Below are positions 28,460-37,863 of a DNA stretch of 64,000 nt, piece by piece. The notes beneath the pieces were generated by a model, which worked only from the letters and a program-made list of their open reading frames with translations, was not told the DNA's origin and did not search any database. The translations under genes were made by a program, and so were the position numbers. The stretch is taken from NCBI RefSeq assembly GCF_020166105.1, contig NZ_JAIUJY010000004.1, forward strand, positions 541,302 through 605,301, read 5' to 3'. Position 1 is the first letter of the stretch, and each line of letters starts with the position of its first letter. The DNA comes from Blastococcus sp. LR1 (GTDB lineage: Bacteria; Actinomycetota; Actinomycetes; Mycobacteriales; Geodermatophilaceae).

Positions 28460-30997
28460 GTGCGCTTCGTCCCCCGGTCGGGAGTGCTGTGCTCCCTCGC
28501 CGTCGCGGCAGCCGTCGCCCTGTCGCTGCTGGCGGTGCCGGCGGCTCCGGCGCTCGCCGAGGAGGTGCCGGACGGGGCGACCGTCGTCGGGGAGCTGGTC
28601 CAGGCCTGGCCGGAGTACCTGGACGAGGACGAGGCCGAGCACCGCGCCGACGACGGGCTGCTGAGCTGGATCGAGCCCGAGACCGGCGATGCCGTCCGGA
28701 TCGCGACAGCGGACCTCGCGGAGATCGAGGACGCACAGCCGGGGGCCACCCTGGAGGTGACGGTCGGCGCGGAGGTCGAGGACTCCGCGAGCCGGGAGGA
28801 CGGGCTGGACGAGGCCCGCGAGGTGGTCGAGGCCGCGGTGGTGGAGCAGGCCCCCGCCCCGGCCCCCGCCCCCGGTACCGCGGCGGCGGCGCCGGTCGGG
28901 ACGACGAACGCGGTGACCGTCGTGCTCGTGCGCCCGGGGGGTGCTCCGGCCGACAGCCGGACCCCCGCCCAGGTGACCACAGCGGTCGACGGCGCCGTGA
29001 AGAGCTTCTGGTCGGGCGAGAGCGGCTCCCGGATCACGGTCGGGGTGGCGGCTGCGCACAACTGGATCAGCACCACGGCCGACTGCTCCCGGCCCCACGA
29101 CCTGTGGAACGAGGCCGCGGCCGCGGTCGGCTGGACGCGCGGGGCGGGCCGGCACCTGCTGCTCTACCTGTCCTCGAACGCGCCAGGATGCGCCGACGGC
29201 CTGGCGGAGGTCGGCTGGGGCCCGCAGTCCGGCGGGCGGCTCTACGTGCGGCACGTGACGACCTCGATCCTCGCGCACGAGCTGGGGCACAACTTCGGGC
29301 TGGGCCACTCCTCGCTGCTGCAGTGCGACGCCGCGGTCGACTCCGGAACCTGCATGGTGGAGCCCTACTTCGACTGGTACGACGTCATGGGCGTCTCCTG
29401 GGAGCAGGTCGGCTCCCTGAACGTCGCCCAGGCCGACCTCATCGGTGTGCTGCCCGCCGCGCAGCAGCGCACGGCGCGGGCCTTCGACCCCGGCGCCACG
29501 GTGCGGTTGACGCCCATGTCCGGGCGGAGCGGTGTCCGGGGGCTGCGGCTGGTCGACTCCCTCGGCTACGAGTACTGGCTGGAGTACCGCACCGCCACCG
29601 GCCGTGACAGCTGGCTGGGCACGGCCGCCAACCGGAAGAACCTGCAGCCCGGTGTGCAGCTCCGCCTGGCCGAGCCCGGGGCCGACACGTCCCTGCTGCT
29701 CGACGGCACCCCGTCGGCCGCGGCCGGCTGGGCTGCCGACCTGCGCACCAGCCTGCCCGAGGGGCAGACCCTCGCGCTGGCCGACGGTGACCTCGCGGTG
29801 CGGGTCGTCGCCGTCGCCTCGGGCTACGCCGACGTGCGGATCAGCACCCTCCAGGGAACGGCTGCCATCGACGCGGCGGTAGCCGCGATGGAGGAGCCCG
29901 CTCGGCTCGGCGGGCAGATGGAGGCGGACCGGTGCGACCTGCCGCGGGGCGGGTGCGTCCGCCGCTACGCCGAGGGCGCCGTCCACTGGTCCGCGACGAC
30001 CGGAGCCCGCTACTCCCTGGGGCACACCTATCAGGAGTACGCCGCCGGCGGCGGCGCGACCGGACCGCTGGGGTACCCCGTCACCGACGGGAACTGCACC
30101 GTGGCCGAGTTCGGCTGCGTCCAGTTCTTCGAGAACGGCGCGCTGGTCCGTCCGCTCGACGGCGGACTCTTCCGGGTGGCGGGTGCGGTCGGGACGAAGT
30201 GGAAGGCGGTGGGTGCCGAGAACGGGCTGCTCGGCTACCCGGTCGGCAACGAGCGCTGCGGCCTGCGGGACGGCGGCTGCTTCCAGCAGTTCGAGGGCGG
30301 AACGGTCCACCGTTCGGCCGCGACCGGGGCGCGGGTCGTGCGCGACGTCGTCCTCGACGGGTGGGGCCGGCAGGGCTGGGAGCTGGGGTCGCTCGGCTAC
30401 CCGATCCGCGACACCTCGTGCGGCCTGCCCCGGGGTGGCTGCTTCCAGCAGTTCCAGGGTGGCCTCGTGCACTGGTCGCCCGCCTCCGGGTCGCACGCGT
30501 CGCGCGGGGCGATCGGCCGCGTCTGGGCGGGACAGGGCTGGGAGGGCGGCTTCCTGGGATACCCGACGAGCGGTGAGCGGTGTGTCCTGCCCGGCGGCGG
30601 CTGCTACCAGCTCTTCCAGGGAGGGTCCGTCTACTGGTCGCCGGCATCGGGCGCGCAGCCCGTGCGCGGCGCGATCCGGGACAGCTGGGCGTCGATGGGC
30701 TGGGAGCGCAGCACGCTGGGCTACCCCGTGTCCGCGGAGGTCTGCGGATTGCGGGACGGGGGTTGCTTCCAGCGTTTCCAGGGGGGCTCCATGTACTGGT
30801 CCGGCGCCTCCGGTGCCCAGTTCGTCATCCCCGGCGGCATCTACGACGCCTGGGCTGCCCAGGGGTGGGAGCGGGGTTCGCTGGGCTATCCGGTCGCCCC
30901 GCCCGGCGGGATCCGGGGCGACGGCGGGCAGCTCTTCCAGGGCGGTCGCCTCTACTGGGACTCGTGGACGGGCAGGACCACCCGGTTCGCGCGCTGA
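28460..30997 (+). CDS. Secreted metzincin protease with LGFP repeats
   Basis: 845 residues. Signal peptide over residues 1-35 (GTG start, GAAGGAG before it). A region shared with the next gene (VVGELVQAWPEYL) may be a propeptide. The zinc metalloprotease core has HELGHNFGLGH starting at His273, i.e. His-Glu-x-x-His-x-x-Gly-x-x-His, followed by a Met-turn YDVMGVSW, the metzincin pair. From about residue 480 to the end come seven LGFP-type repeats (six with LGYP), most carrying a Cys pair of the form CGL-x-x-GGC-FQ. Such repeats are thought to hold proteins to actinobacterial cell-wall polymer. A cell-wall-bound protease is inferred; substrate unknown. Confidence 0.93.
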   Translation: MRFVPRSGVLCSLAVAAAVALSLLAVPAAPALAEEVPDGATVVGELVQAWPEYLDEDEAEHRADDGLLSWIEPETGDAVRIATADLAEIEDAQPGATLEVTVGAEVEDSASREDGLDEAREVVEAAVVEQAPAPAPAPGTAAAAPVGTTNAVTVVLVRPGGAPADSRTPAQVTTAVDGAVKSFWSGESGSRITVGVAAAHNWISTTADCSRPHDLWNEAAAAVGWTRGAGRHLLLYLSSNAPGCADGLAEVGWGPQSGGRLYVRHVTTSILAHELGHNFGLGHSSLLQCDAAVDSGTCMVEPYFDWYDVMGVSWEQVGSLNVAQADLIGVLPAAQQRTARAFDPGATVRLTPMSGRSGVRGLRLVDSLGYEYWLEYRTATGRDSWLGTAANRKNLQPGVQLRLAEPGADTSLLLDGTPSAAAGWAADLRTSLPEGQTLALADGDLAVRVVAVASGYADVRISTLQGTAAIDAAVAAMEEPARLGGQMEADRCDLPRGGCVRRYAEGAVHWSATTGARYSLGHTYQEYAAGGGATGPLGYPVTDGNCTVAEFGCVQFFENGALVRPLDGGLFRVAGAVGTKWKAVGAENGLLGYPVGNERCGLRDGGCFQQFEGGTVHRSAATGARVVRDVVLDGWGRQGWELGSLGYPIRDTSCGLPRGGCFQQFQGGLVHWSPASGSHASRGAIGRVWAGQGWEGGFLGYPTSGERCVLPGGGCYQLFQGGSVYWSPASGAQPVRGAIRDSWASMGWERSTLGYPVSAEVCGLRDGGCFQRFQGGSMYWSGASGAQFVIPGGIYDAWAAQGWERGSLGYPVAPPGGIRGDGGQLFQGGRLYWDSWTGRTTRFAR

Positions 30998-31107
30998 ACG
31001 CGGGGCGACCGAGGTCCTCGAGGCCGGTGGGCCGGATGTGACGGACGGTTCTCCCGTTCGGCTTCATCCGGTGCCATCCGGTGCCGAGACCGCCGATGGA
31101 CAGGTGG

Positions 31108-32772
31108 ATGCCTACCGTCGTCCGTCCCCGTTCCGCCCGCCTCCTCCTCGGCGGGCTGCTCGCCGTCGTCGCCGGCACCTCGGTGCTGCTGCCGACGACC
31201 GTCGCGGCCGCGGCCGACAGTGCGGTCGTCGTCGGCGAGCTGCTCCAGGCCTGGCCCGAGGCGCAGCACCGGCACGCCGACGCCGGACACGAGGCCGAGG
31301 GCCCGCTGAGCTGGGTGCGGACCGCGGACGGGACGACGGTCCGGGTGGACACCGCCGACCTCGGCGGCGTGCCGGCCGGCTCCACCGTGCAGGTGGCGGT
31401 CGGCGGCGAGAAGGACGACGAGGCCACCGCCGACGGCTACGAGGCGGTCCGCCCGGTGCACACCACCACCCTCGTCAGCACGCCCGAGCCCGCCCCGGTC
31501 CTGCGCCCGGCGGCCGGGCTGACCAACCAGGTCACCGTCGCCCTCGTCACCCCGCGCGGCGCGACCCGGGACACCACGCGGCTCGGCGACGTCGTCTCCG
31601 CGGTCAACGGCCCGGTTGCCGACTTCTGGGCCGAGCAGAGCGACGGCGCGATCTCCGTCGGCGTCACCGCCGCCCACGACTGGACGACCACGACCGCCAC
31701 GTGCGCGGACCCGAACGCGATGTGGACCGAGGTCGGCCGCAAGGTCGGCTTCACCGCGGGCCCCGGCCGGCACCTCCTGGTCTACGTCAGCAGCACCCCG
31801 GGCGAGCTGGCCGGCTGCAGCTACGCCCTCGCCCAGGTCGGCACGGGACCGGGCAGCGGCGGACTGGTGTACGTGCGGGACGCCCTGCCCTCGGTCATCG
31901 CCCACGAGCTCGGCCACAACTTCGGCCTCGGGCACTCCTCGGGCCAGCAGTGCGACGCGGGCGTGGAGACCGGCGGCTGCCGCACCGAGGCCTACCGCGA
32001 CTACTACGACGTCATGGGCGCCTCCTGGGCGCAGGTGGGGTCGCTCAACGTCGTCCAGGCGGCCCGGCTGGGTGTGCTGCCCGCGAGCGCGCAGCAGGCC
32101 ATGCCCGTCGACGGCGCCGGCGGCGCGGTCACCCTCGCGCCGCTCGGCGAGCGCTCGGGCACCCGTGCGCTGCGGCTGACCGACGGTGCGGGCACCGACT
32201 ACTGGCTGGAGTACCGCGCGCCGTCCCGCCGCGACGCGTGGCTCGGTGCCGGGGCGAACGTCTACGGCCTGGACCAGGGCGTCCTCGTGCGCCGGGCGGG
32301 CGGCCTGCCCGACACCTCGCTGCTGCTGGACGGCACCCCGAGCACGCTCGGCGCCGCCGACCTGCAGGTCGCACTGCCGCTGGGCCGCCCGGTCGCCCTG
32401 GCGGGCGGGGCGTTCACCGTCGTCGTCGACGGCATGTCGCCGGCCGGCGCGACGCTGCGGGTCGCCACGGCCCCCGCCGTCGCGAACGCCCCCGCGCCGG
32501 CTGCGCCCGCCGGCGCGTCCGGCGACCTCATGACCGGGCGCGGCACCGGGACCACGTCCCCGGGCGACGCCCCGGTGGCCGTCACGGGCTCGCCGGTGGC
32601 CGCGTCCGCGCCCCTGGCTCCCCCGCCGCCCCTGTTCACCGACGCCGAGCCGTCCGCCGTCCGGACCACCTCAGCCGGGATGCCCCTCGGCGTTCCCGCC
32701 GCGGCGATGGGCGGAGTCGCGCTCCTGCTGCTCGTCGCGCACCGGGTGCGCCGCGCGCTTCCCCGCCGCTGA
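31108..32772 (+). CDS. Secreted metzincin protease with C-terminal membrane anchor
   Basis: Tandem paralogue of the preceding protease: the same pro-region (VVGELLQAWPEAQ, then DGTTVRVDTADL), the zinc site HELGHNFGLGH starting at His266, and the Met-turn YDVMGASW. It lacks LGFP repeats; instead residues after about 450 form a Pro/Ala/Thr linker, then a hydrophobic helix (AAAMGGVALLLLVAHRV) and a basic tail, without an LPxTG motif, so it is probably membrane-anchored. ATG 31108 with AGGTGG before it gives a good signal peptide; in-frame starts at 31081 and 31096 are possible. One of a duplicated pair that has swapped anchoring modes. Confidence 0.9.
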   Translation: MPTVVRPRSARLLLGGLLAVVAGTSVLLPTTVAAAADSAVVVGELLQAWPEAQHRHADAGHEAEGPLSWVRTADGTTVRVDTADLGGVPAGSTVQVAVGGEKDDEATADGYEAVRPVHTTTLVSTPEPAPVLRPAAGLTNQVTVALVTPRGATRDTTRLGDVVSAVNGPVADFWAEQSDGAISVGVTAAHDWTTTTATCADPNAMWTEVGRKVGFTAGPGRHLLVYVSSTPGELAGCSYALAQVGTGPGSGGLVYVRDALPSVIAHELGHNFGLGHSSGQQCDAGVETGGCRTEAYRDYYDVMGASWAQVGSLNVVQAARLGVLPASAQQAMPVDGAGGAVTLAPLGERSGTRALRLTDGAGTDYWLEYRAPSRRDAWLGAGANVYGLDQGVLVRRAGGLPDTSLLLDGTPSTLGAADLQVALPLGRPVALAGGAFTVVVDGMSPAGATLRVATAPAVANAPAPAAPAGASGDLMTGRGTGTTSPGDAPVAVTGSPVAASAPLAPPPPLFTDAEPSAVRTTSAGMPLGVPAAAMGGVALLLLVAHRVRRALPRR

Positions 32773-32792
32773 CAGCGGTCCCCGAACAGCAC

Positions 32793-32836
32793 CGAGGGCG
32801 GGGCTCCCGCTCGATCGAGCGGGGACCCTGCCCTCG
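32793..32836. terminator. Bidirectional terminator between convergent genes
   Basis: 21-nt arms (32793-32813 with 32816-32836) pair with three imperfect positions, around a 2-nt centre. It lies between the stop of the anchored protease gene (32772) and the stop of the acyl-CoA carboxylase gene (32853). Confidence 0.75.
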
Positions 32837-32852
32837 ATGACGTGTCGGCGGG

Positions 32853-34616
32853 CTACTCGGCGTCGGCGATGGTGCAGATGACGGCGCCGCTGGTCACCGC
32901 GGCGCCCACCTCGGCGGACAGGCCCGAGACGGTGCCGGCCTTGTGCGCGGTGATCGGCTGCTCCATCTTCATCGCCTCGAGGACGACGATCAGGTCGCCG
33001 GCCGCGACGGTGGCGCCGTCCTCGACGGCCACCTTGACGATGGTGCCCTGCATCGGGGAGGCCAGGGAGTCGCCGGAGGCAGCGGATCCACCGCTTCCGC
33101 TCCCACGCTTGCGCGGCTTGGCAGCGGCGCCAGGGGCGGCTCCGCCGCCGCCGCCGGCGGCCAGGCCCGCGGGCAGCGAGACCTCGAGCCGGCGGCCGCC
33201 CACCTCGACGACGACGGTCTGCCGCGGCGCCTCCTCGTCGGCCTCGGCCGGAGCGGCGTCGTAGGGCGGGACCTGGTTGTCCCACTCGGTCTCGATCCAG
33301 CGGGTGTGCACCGTGAACGGCTCGCTGGTGAAGGCCTCGTCGCGGACGACGGCGCGGTGGAACGGGATGACCGTCGGCATGCCCTCGACGACGAGCTCGT
33401 CCAGCGCGCGGGCGGCCCGCTGCAGGGCCTCCTCGCGGGTCGCGCCGGTGACGATGAGCTTGGCCAGCATCGAGTCGAACGCGCCGGCCACCTCGCCGCC
33501 GGTCTCGACGCCGGAGTCCCAGCGCACGCCGGGGCCCTGCGGGATCTCCAGGCGGTTCACCGGGCCCGGGGCCGGCATGAAGTTGCGGCCGGCGTCCTCG
33601 GCGTTGATGCGGAACTCGATGCTGTGGCCGCGCGGGGTGGGGTCCTCGGTGATCTCCAGCTCGAGGCCCTCGGCGATGCGGAACTGCTGGCGGACCAGGT
33701 CGATGCCCGAGGTCTCCTCCGAGACCGGGTGCTCCACCTGCAGGCGGGTGTTCACCTCGAGGAAGGAGATCGATCCGTCGGCGCCCACGAGGTACTCGAC
33801 GGTGCCGGCGCCGTAGTAGCCCGCCTCGGCGCAGATCGCCTTGGCCGACGAGTGGATGCGCTCGCGCTGCTCGTCGGTGAGGAACGGCGCCGGGGCCTCC
33901 TCGACGAGCTTCTGGTTGCGCCGCTGCAGCGAGCAGTCACGGGTGCCGACCACGACCACGTTGCCGTGCTGGTCGGCGATCACCTGGGCCTCGACGTGCC
34001 GCGGCTTGTCCAGGAACCGCTCGACGAAGCACTCGCCCCGGCCGAAGGCGGAGACCGCCTCGCGCACGGCGGAGTCGAACAGCTCGGGGATCTCCTCCAT
34101 CGTGCGGGCGACCTTCAGGCCGCGGCCGCCGCCACCGAACGCCGCCTTGATGGCGACCGGGAGGCCGTGCTCCTCGGCGAAGGCGATGACCTCGTCGGCG
34201 CCGCCGACGGGGTCCTTCGTGCCGGGGACCAGCGGGGCGCCGGCCTTGGTGGCGATGTGCCGGGCCTGCACCTTGTCGCCCAAGGCGATGATCGCCTCGG
34301 GGGAGGGGCCGATCCAGGTGAGGCCGGCGTCGATCACCGCGCGGGCGAAGTCGGCGTTCTCGGAGAGGAAGCCGTACCCGGGGTGGATCGCGTCGGCGCC
34401 GGACTGCGACGCTGCGTCGAGGATCTTCTCGATGACCAGGTAGGAGTCGCCCGGCGTCGTGCCGCCCAGGGCGAACGCCTCGTCGGCGGCGCGCACGTGC
34501 AGCGCGTCGCGGTCGGGCTCGGCGTAGACCGCCACGCTGGTCAGACCCGCGTCCTTGCAGGCGCGTGCCACGCGGACCGCGATCTCACCGCGGTTGGCGA
34601 TCAGGACCTTCTGCAC
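32853..34616 (-). CDS. accA3: Acetyl/propionyl-CoA carboxylase alpha subunit (biotin carboxylase + BCCP)
   Basis: 587 residues. N-terminal biotin carboxylase: [27 protein letters not shown], the ATP-grasp glycine loop [27 protein letters not shown], and [14 protein letters not shown]. After a Gly/Ala/Lys linker the BCCP domain ends the protein, with the biotin lysine in [10 protein letters not shown] (Lys550). It loads CO2 onto biotin for the carboxyltransferase AccD5; in mycobacteria AccA3 serves several AccD partners. GTG 34616 is preceded by GGAGAAGGAGA. A much longer frame upstream is not family-like. AccD5, AccE and BirA are encoded 3-6 kb away. Confidence 0.97.
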   Translation of the reverse strand: MQKVLIANRGEIAVRVARACKDAGLTSVAVYAEPDRDALHVRAADEAFALGGTTPGDSYLVIEKILDAASQSGADAIHPGYGFLSENADFARAVIDAGLTWIGPSPEAIIALGDKVQARHIATKAGAPLVPGTKDPVGGADEVIAFAEEHGLPVAIKAAFGGGGRGLKVARTMEEIPELFDSAVREAVSAFGRGECFVERFLDKPRHVEAQVIADQHGNVVVVGTRDCSLQRRNQKLVEEAPAPFLTDEQRERIHSSAKAICAEAGYYGAGTVEYLVGADGSISFLEVNTRLQVEHPVSEETSGIDLVRQQFRIAEGLELEITEDPTPRGHSIEFRINAEDAGRNFMPAPGPVNRLEIPQGPGVRWDSGVETGGEVAGAFDSMLAKLIVTGATREEALQRAARALDELVVEGMPTVIPFHRAVVRDEAFTSEPFTVHTRWIETEWDNQVPPYDAAPAEADEEAPRQTVVVEVGGRRLEVSLPAGLAAGGGGGAAPGAAAKPRKRGSGSGGSAASGDSLASPMQGTIVKVAVEDGATVAAGDLIVVLEAMKMEQPITAHKAGTVSGLSAEVGAAVTSGAVICTIADAE

Positions 34617-34646
34617 CAGGATTCTCCTTCTCCGTCGACCGCACGG

Positions 34647-34652
34647 AGAGTA
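34647..34652 (-). promoter_or_regulatory. Possible -10 element of accA3
   Basis: Minus-strand TACTCT about 30 nt before the GTG, giving a short leader that contains the strong ribosome site. No clear -35. Confidence 0.4.
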
Positions 34653-34713
34653 GCCAGGAGCGCCGAGGAAGGCACGACAGGGTCGCCCGTCCGGGAGAAC
34701 CGCGGGCAGCGGC

Positions 34714-35190
34714 TCAGCTGCCGCAGTCGATCTCCAGCTCCGCGGTGCCCGCCTCCTGGCCGTCCTGGCTGAGGTCCGCGGCGAGGGACAGGTGGCCGCC
34801 CGAGACCTCGTAGCGGCCGGTGCTGAGCTCCGAGGAGGCGGTGACCCCCTGGTCGTCCAGGTCGAGCCGGGCGCCGTCGGGTGAGACCACGAGCGAGATC
34901 TCGGCGGTGTCGGCGGTGCCCTCGATCCGGGTGGTGTCGCCGTCCCGGGTGCAGTCGCCGGTGAACGGCTCACGCAGCTCGCCGAGCCCCGAATAGGAGA
35001 GCACCGCCGTCCCGCTGGCCGGCCCGGCAGGTAGCGCAGCCAGGACCTCGGCCTCCTCCGGCCCGGCGAGGTCCGGGGCCGGCGGCCCGGACTCCACCGC
35101 CGGCGCCGGCTCGCCGTCGCCGGAGGCCGTGCAGCTCGTGGCACCCAGGAGCACGAGGCCCGCGGCGGCGAGCAGCCGCAGCGCCCTCAC
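34714..35190 (-). CDS. LpqH-like lipoprotein
   Basis: 158 residues with lipobox LGATSC (acylated Cys near residue 20), a Pro/Glu-rich linker, then a small domain with [17 protein letters not shown] and a C-terminal ELEIDCGS. The two cysteines and the ending resemble mycobacterial 19-kDa antigen LpqH, whose C-terminus also ends in an acidic beta strand plus Cys-Ser. Start GTG 35190 overlaps the stop of the LGFP serine hydrolase (GTGA), so the two are made together; an accessory or anchoring role for the hydrolase is possible. A similar lipoprotein accompanies the LGFP protein at 46.9-49.0 kb. Confidence 0.83.
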   Translation of the reverse strand: MRALRLLAAAGLVLLGATSCTASGDGEPAPAVESGPPAPDLAGPEEAEVLAALPAGPASGTAVLSYSGLGELREPFTGDCTRDGDTTRIEGTADTAEISLVVSPDGARLDLDDQGVTASSELSTGRYEVSGGHLSLAADLSQDGQEAGTAELEIDCGS

Positions 35191-36965
35191 GGCTCCTGGC
35201 CCTCGTTCCCGGCGCTCGGAACGGCGGTGCCGAGCGGCGTCGGAGCGGGAGTGTCCGCCGGCGGCGCGGTGGTCGGCGGCGTCGGAAGCGTCTCCGCCGC
35301 GCCCGTGGGAGGAGCCGTCGGCGTGCGCGTCGGCTCGGGGGCGATCGCGCCGGCGGCCGCGGCCTGCGGGGCGTCAGGCGCGATCAGGTGGCCGCCCTGG
35401 AAATCCATCCGGGTGCCGCCGTCGACCCGGTAGGCGTCGCTGGTCGGGTAGCCGAGCGAGCCCAGCTCGTAGCCCTGGGCCTTGTACATCGCCAGGAGGT
35501 CTCCCCTGACCGCGTGCGCGCCCGTCCGCGGCGAGGAGTAGACGTTGCCGCCCTGGAAGAGTGTCAGGGCACCGCCGCGCAGCGCGATCTCGTTGCTGGT
35601 GGGGTAGCCCAGCGGGCCGTTCTCCCACCCGTGGGCGTGGTAGACCTTCAAGGTCTCGCCCCACACCGCGTGGGCGCCCGTCTGCGGCGACCAGTAGACG
35701 TTGCCGCCCTGGAAGAGGCTCAGGGCGCCACCGCGCAGCCGGATCTCGTCGCTGATGGGATAACCCAGCCGGCCGTTCTCCCACCCGAGGGCACCGTAGG
35801 TCTTCAGTGTGTTGCCCCTGACCGCGTGCGCGCCCGTCCGCGGCGACCAGTAGACGTTGCCGTTCTGGAAGAGGCTCAGGGCGCCACCGCGCAGCGCGAT
35901 CTCGCTGCTGGTGGGGTAGCCCAGCGGGCCGTTCTCCCACCCGTGGGCGTGGTAGGCCTTCAGGATGTCGCCCCAGACGGCGTGGGCGCCGGTGCCGGGC
36001 GACCAGTAGATGTTCCCGCCCTGGAAGAGGCTGAGTGCTCCGGCGCGCAGCCGGATCTCGTCGCTGATGGGGTACCCCAGCCGGCCGAACGCGCCGCCGA
36101 GCCGGTGCCAGCGCTCACCGATGTGCCCCTGTACCCGCGGAACGAGGCCTTCGGGGAACATCGCCCGCACCGCGCCGGTGATCGACTGCTCGATGTGCGC
36201 GCCACCCCGGCCGGACGGCTCGCGCGTGAGCACGACGACGATGAAGCGGCCGTCCGGGCCGGTGAAGCCGCTGGTGTGCCGGTAGATGTTGCCGTTGACG
36301 CAGCACATCCACCCCTGCTTCTGGCCGATCACCTGCTCGCGGGGCAGGCCGTCGCGGAGGCCGAAGAACTGCCGTCCGCCGTCGCCCCACATGGTCGACT
36401 GACGCATCTGATCGACGATCCAGTTGCGCGAGCCGACGGACAGGCCGCCGACGCCGTCCATCAGGCCTCGGTAGAAGACGACCATGTCGTGCGCGGTGAT
36501 GAGCGTGTTGCCCCAGTAGCGGGTGTTCGAGGTCAGTCCGGTCTCGTGCAGGCCGTAGCGCGCGATGACGTCACGGACGATGTTGTTGGCACCGTAGGCG
36601 CTCCAGAACCGGTTGGCCGGGGCGTTCGCGGAGTCGCGCAGCATCCGCCCCATGTCGGCCATGTCGGTGGGGGAGAGGCGGATCTGGCCGGCGTCCTGCC
36701 GGCGGAGCAGGTGCTCGGCGATGAACACCTTCATCACCGAGGCCGACTCGATGCGGGTGTGCGCCGCGGGTCCGTTGTCCCGGTACTCGCCGGTGAACCG
36801 GTCCAGCCAGGCGATCTCGATCGTCGTGCCGCGGTTCGTGGCGGACGTGTGCCCGGCGGACACCCGGTCCTGCCAGTGCTCGGCCCGGGCGACCCCGCCG
36901 CCGGCCAGCGCGAGCGAGATGCCCACCGCCGCGGTGACGAGGAGGCTCATCCAGCGCTTGCTCAT
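35187..36965 (-). CDS. Class A beta-lactamase-like serine hydrolase with LGFP repeats
   Basis: 592 residues, exported (signal peptide 1-28). The catalytic domain (about 30-280) has Ser76-x-x-Lys79 (SVMK), Ser-Ala-Asn at 112-114 in the S-D-N position, and KQG in place of the K-T/S-G box, the triad set of class A beta-lactamases and related DD-peptidase-like enzymes. Then five LGFP repeats of 52 residues, without cysteines, alternating LGYPISDEIRLR and LGYPTSxEIALR types, and a Pro/Thr-rich tail. It may hydrolyse beta-lactams or cell-wall peptides; the sequence does not decide. ATG 36965 with GGAGG nine nt upstream is chosen. Overlaps the lipoprotein gene. Confidence 0.9.
   Translation of the reverse strand: MSKRWMSLLVTAAVGISLALAGGGVARAEHWQDRVSAGHTSATNRGTTIEIAWLDRFTGEYRDNGPAAHTRIESASVMKVFIAEHLLRRQDAGQIRLSPTDMADMGRMLRDSANAPANRFWSAYGANNIVRDVIARYGLHETGLTSNTRYWGNTLITAHDMVVFYRGLMDGVGGLSVGSRNWIVDQMRQSTMWGDGGRQFFGLRDGLPREQVIGQKQGWMCCVNGNIYRHTSGFTGPDGRFIVVVLTREPSGRGGAHIEQSITGAVRAMFPEGLVPRVQGHIGERWHRLGGAFGRLGYPISDEIRLRAGALSLFQGGNIYWSPGTGAHAVWGDILKAYHAHGWENGPLGYPTSSEIALRGGALSLFQNGNVYWSPRTGAHAVRGNTLKTYGALGWENGRLGYPISDEIRLRGGALSLFQGGNVYWSPQTGAHAVWGETLKVYHAHGWENGPLGYPTSNEIALRGGALTLFQGGNVYSSPRTGAHAVRGDLLAMYKAQGYELGSLGYPTSDAYRVDGGTRMDFQGGHLIAPDAPQAAAAGAIAPEPTRTPTAPPTGAAETLPTPPTTAPPADTPAPTPLGTAVPSAGNEGQEP
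35385..36090 (-). repeat. LGFP repeat array with 312-bp higher-order unit
   Basis: Five coding repeats of 156 bp (52 codons). Alternate units are much more alike than neighbours: matching sequence recurs at 35591/35903 and 35741/36053, exactly 312 bp apart. Boundaries are approximate. Confidence 0.85.
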
Positions 36966-37028
36966 CGCTTGCAACCTCCGTGTAGGCAGTCAGCCTTGCA
37001 CAGAGAACAGCCGGTTCCGGTGGACCTG

Positions 37029-37045
37029 TGACACCAGTGGTGTCA
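37029..37045. promoter_or_regulatory. 17-bp perfect palindrome upstream of the LGFP serine hydrolase
   Basis: TGACACCA-G-TGGTGTCA, 64-80 bp before the hydrolase start and overlapping the maf stop codon (37043-37045). Its first part (TGTGACACCAG) recurs upstream of the acyltransferase at 41.2 kb. A dimeric regulator site is likely; the regulator is not identified. Confidence 0.5.
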
Positions 37046-37651
37046 GTGGCGCCAGAGATCGGTGATGGTCAGGCCGCGCTTGCCCAGCTGGGTGCGGAGC
37101 ACGGTCAGCGAGAGGCCGACGACGGCGGCCGGATCGCCCTCGACGCGACGGACGAACGGCGCGCCCAGACCGTCGAGGGTGAACGCCCCGGCCACGGCCA
37201 GCGGCTCTCCGGTGGCGAGGTAGGCCTCCACCTCGGCCGGCGTCGGGTCGGCGAAGTAGACGACGGTCGAGGCGACGGCGATGTCCCGGCTGACCACCGC
37301 GCCGTCCTGCACGTCGAAGAGCGCCTGCCCGGTGTGCAGCACGCCGGAGCGCCCGGCCATGCGGCGCCAGCGGTCACGCGCCTCGGCGGCGTCGGCCGGC
37401 TTGCCCTGCGGCCTGCCGCCGAACTCCAGCAGCGAGTCCGCGCCGATGACCAGGGCGTCGGTCTCCCGCTTGGCGACGTCGGCGGCCTTGACCGAGGCCA
37501 GCAGCGCCACCTGCTCGGCGACGCGGGGAGCCGAGTACTGGGACTCGTCCACGCCGCTGACGACGACCTCGGGCGCGAGCCCTGCCTGGCGCAGCAGCGA
37601 CAGCCGGGCGGGGGAGGCCGAGGCGAGCACGAGCCGGCGGTCGACGGTCAC
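37043..37651 (-). CDS. maf: Maf-like nucleotide pyrophosphatase
   Basis: Maf/Ham1-family nucleoside triphosphate pyrophosphatase, 202 residues, thought to remove modified or non-canonical nucleotides. Visible: LVLASASPARLSLL (the S-x-S-x-R-x-x-L start), VSGVDES, ALVIGADSLLEFGGRPQGKP (A-D-T/S and G-K-P signature), and the GDPAAVVGLSL ending. GTG 37651 overlaps the accE stop by 4 bp. The gene order accD5-accE5-maf is the one known in mycobacteria. Confidence 0.94.
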   Translation of the reverse strand: MTVDRRLVLASASPARLSLLRQAGLAPEVVVSGVDESQYSAPRVAEQVALLASVKAADVAKRETDALVIGADSLLEFGGRPQGKPADAAEARDRWRRMAGRSGVLHTGQALFDVQDGAVVSRDIAVASTVVYFADPTPAEVEAYLATGEPLAVAGAFTLDGLGAPFVRRVEGDPAAVVGLSLTVLRTQLGKRGLTITDLWRH

Positions 37652-37863
37652 GCGAACCGCCCCGCGGCGCGCCAGCCGCCCGGACCGGCCTGGGCCGGAC
37701 GGCGGTGCGCGTCGGAGTGGGACGCCCACGCGCCGACCGGGACGGGCCGGCGGCGGGAGCGGCGCTGGGAGAGCGCCGCCACGACCACGGTGAGCGCGGC
37801 GAGCTCCTCCGCGGAGGGCTCACCCGACACCACGCGGAGCAGGGGCCGCTGCTCCTCGCTCAC
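37648..37863 (-). CDS. accE: Acyl-CoA carboxylase epsilon subunit
   Basis: 71-residue small subunit that stabilises the AccA-AccD complex in actinobacteria. The motif [19 protein letters not shown] near the N-terminus is the epsilon signature, followed by a basic, Trp-containing tail (GAWASHSD). Both ends overlap neighbours as GTGA: the start (37863) with the accD5 stop and the stop with the maf start. Easily missed because it is short. Confidence 0.92.
   Translation of the reverse strand: MSEEQRPLLRVVSGEPSAEELAALTVVVAALSQRRSRRRPVPVGAWASHSDAHRRPAQAGPGGWRAAGRFA

Noticed and set aside
26864..30496. 1210-codon open frame antisense to lpdA and the LGFP protease
   Set aside because: High GC leaves frames opposite real genes free of stops. 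Its Gly/Ala/Val/Arg-biased composition lacks domains, and the plus-strand genes have clear motifs throughout.
35385..36090. Regular 156-bp periodicity as a possible CRISPR array or minisatellite
   Set aside because: The repeats are in frame inside a gene and encode LGFP units; there are no short repeats with variable spacers.
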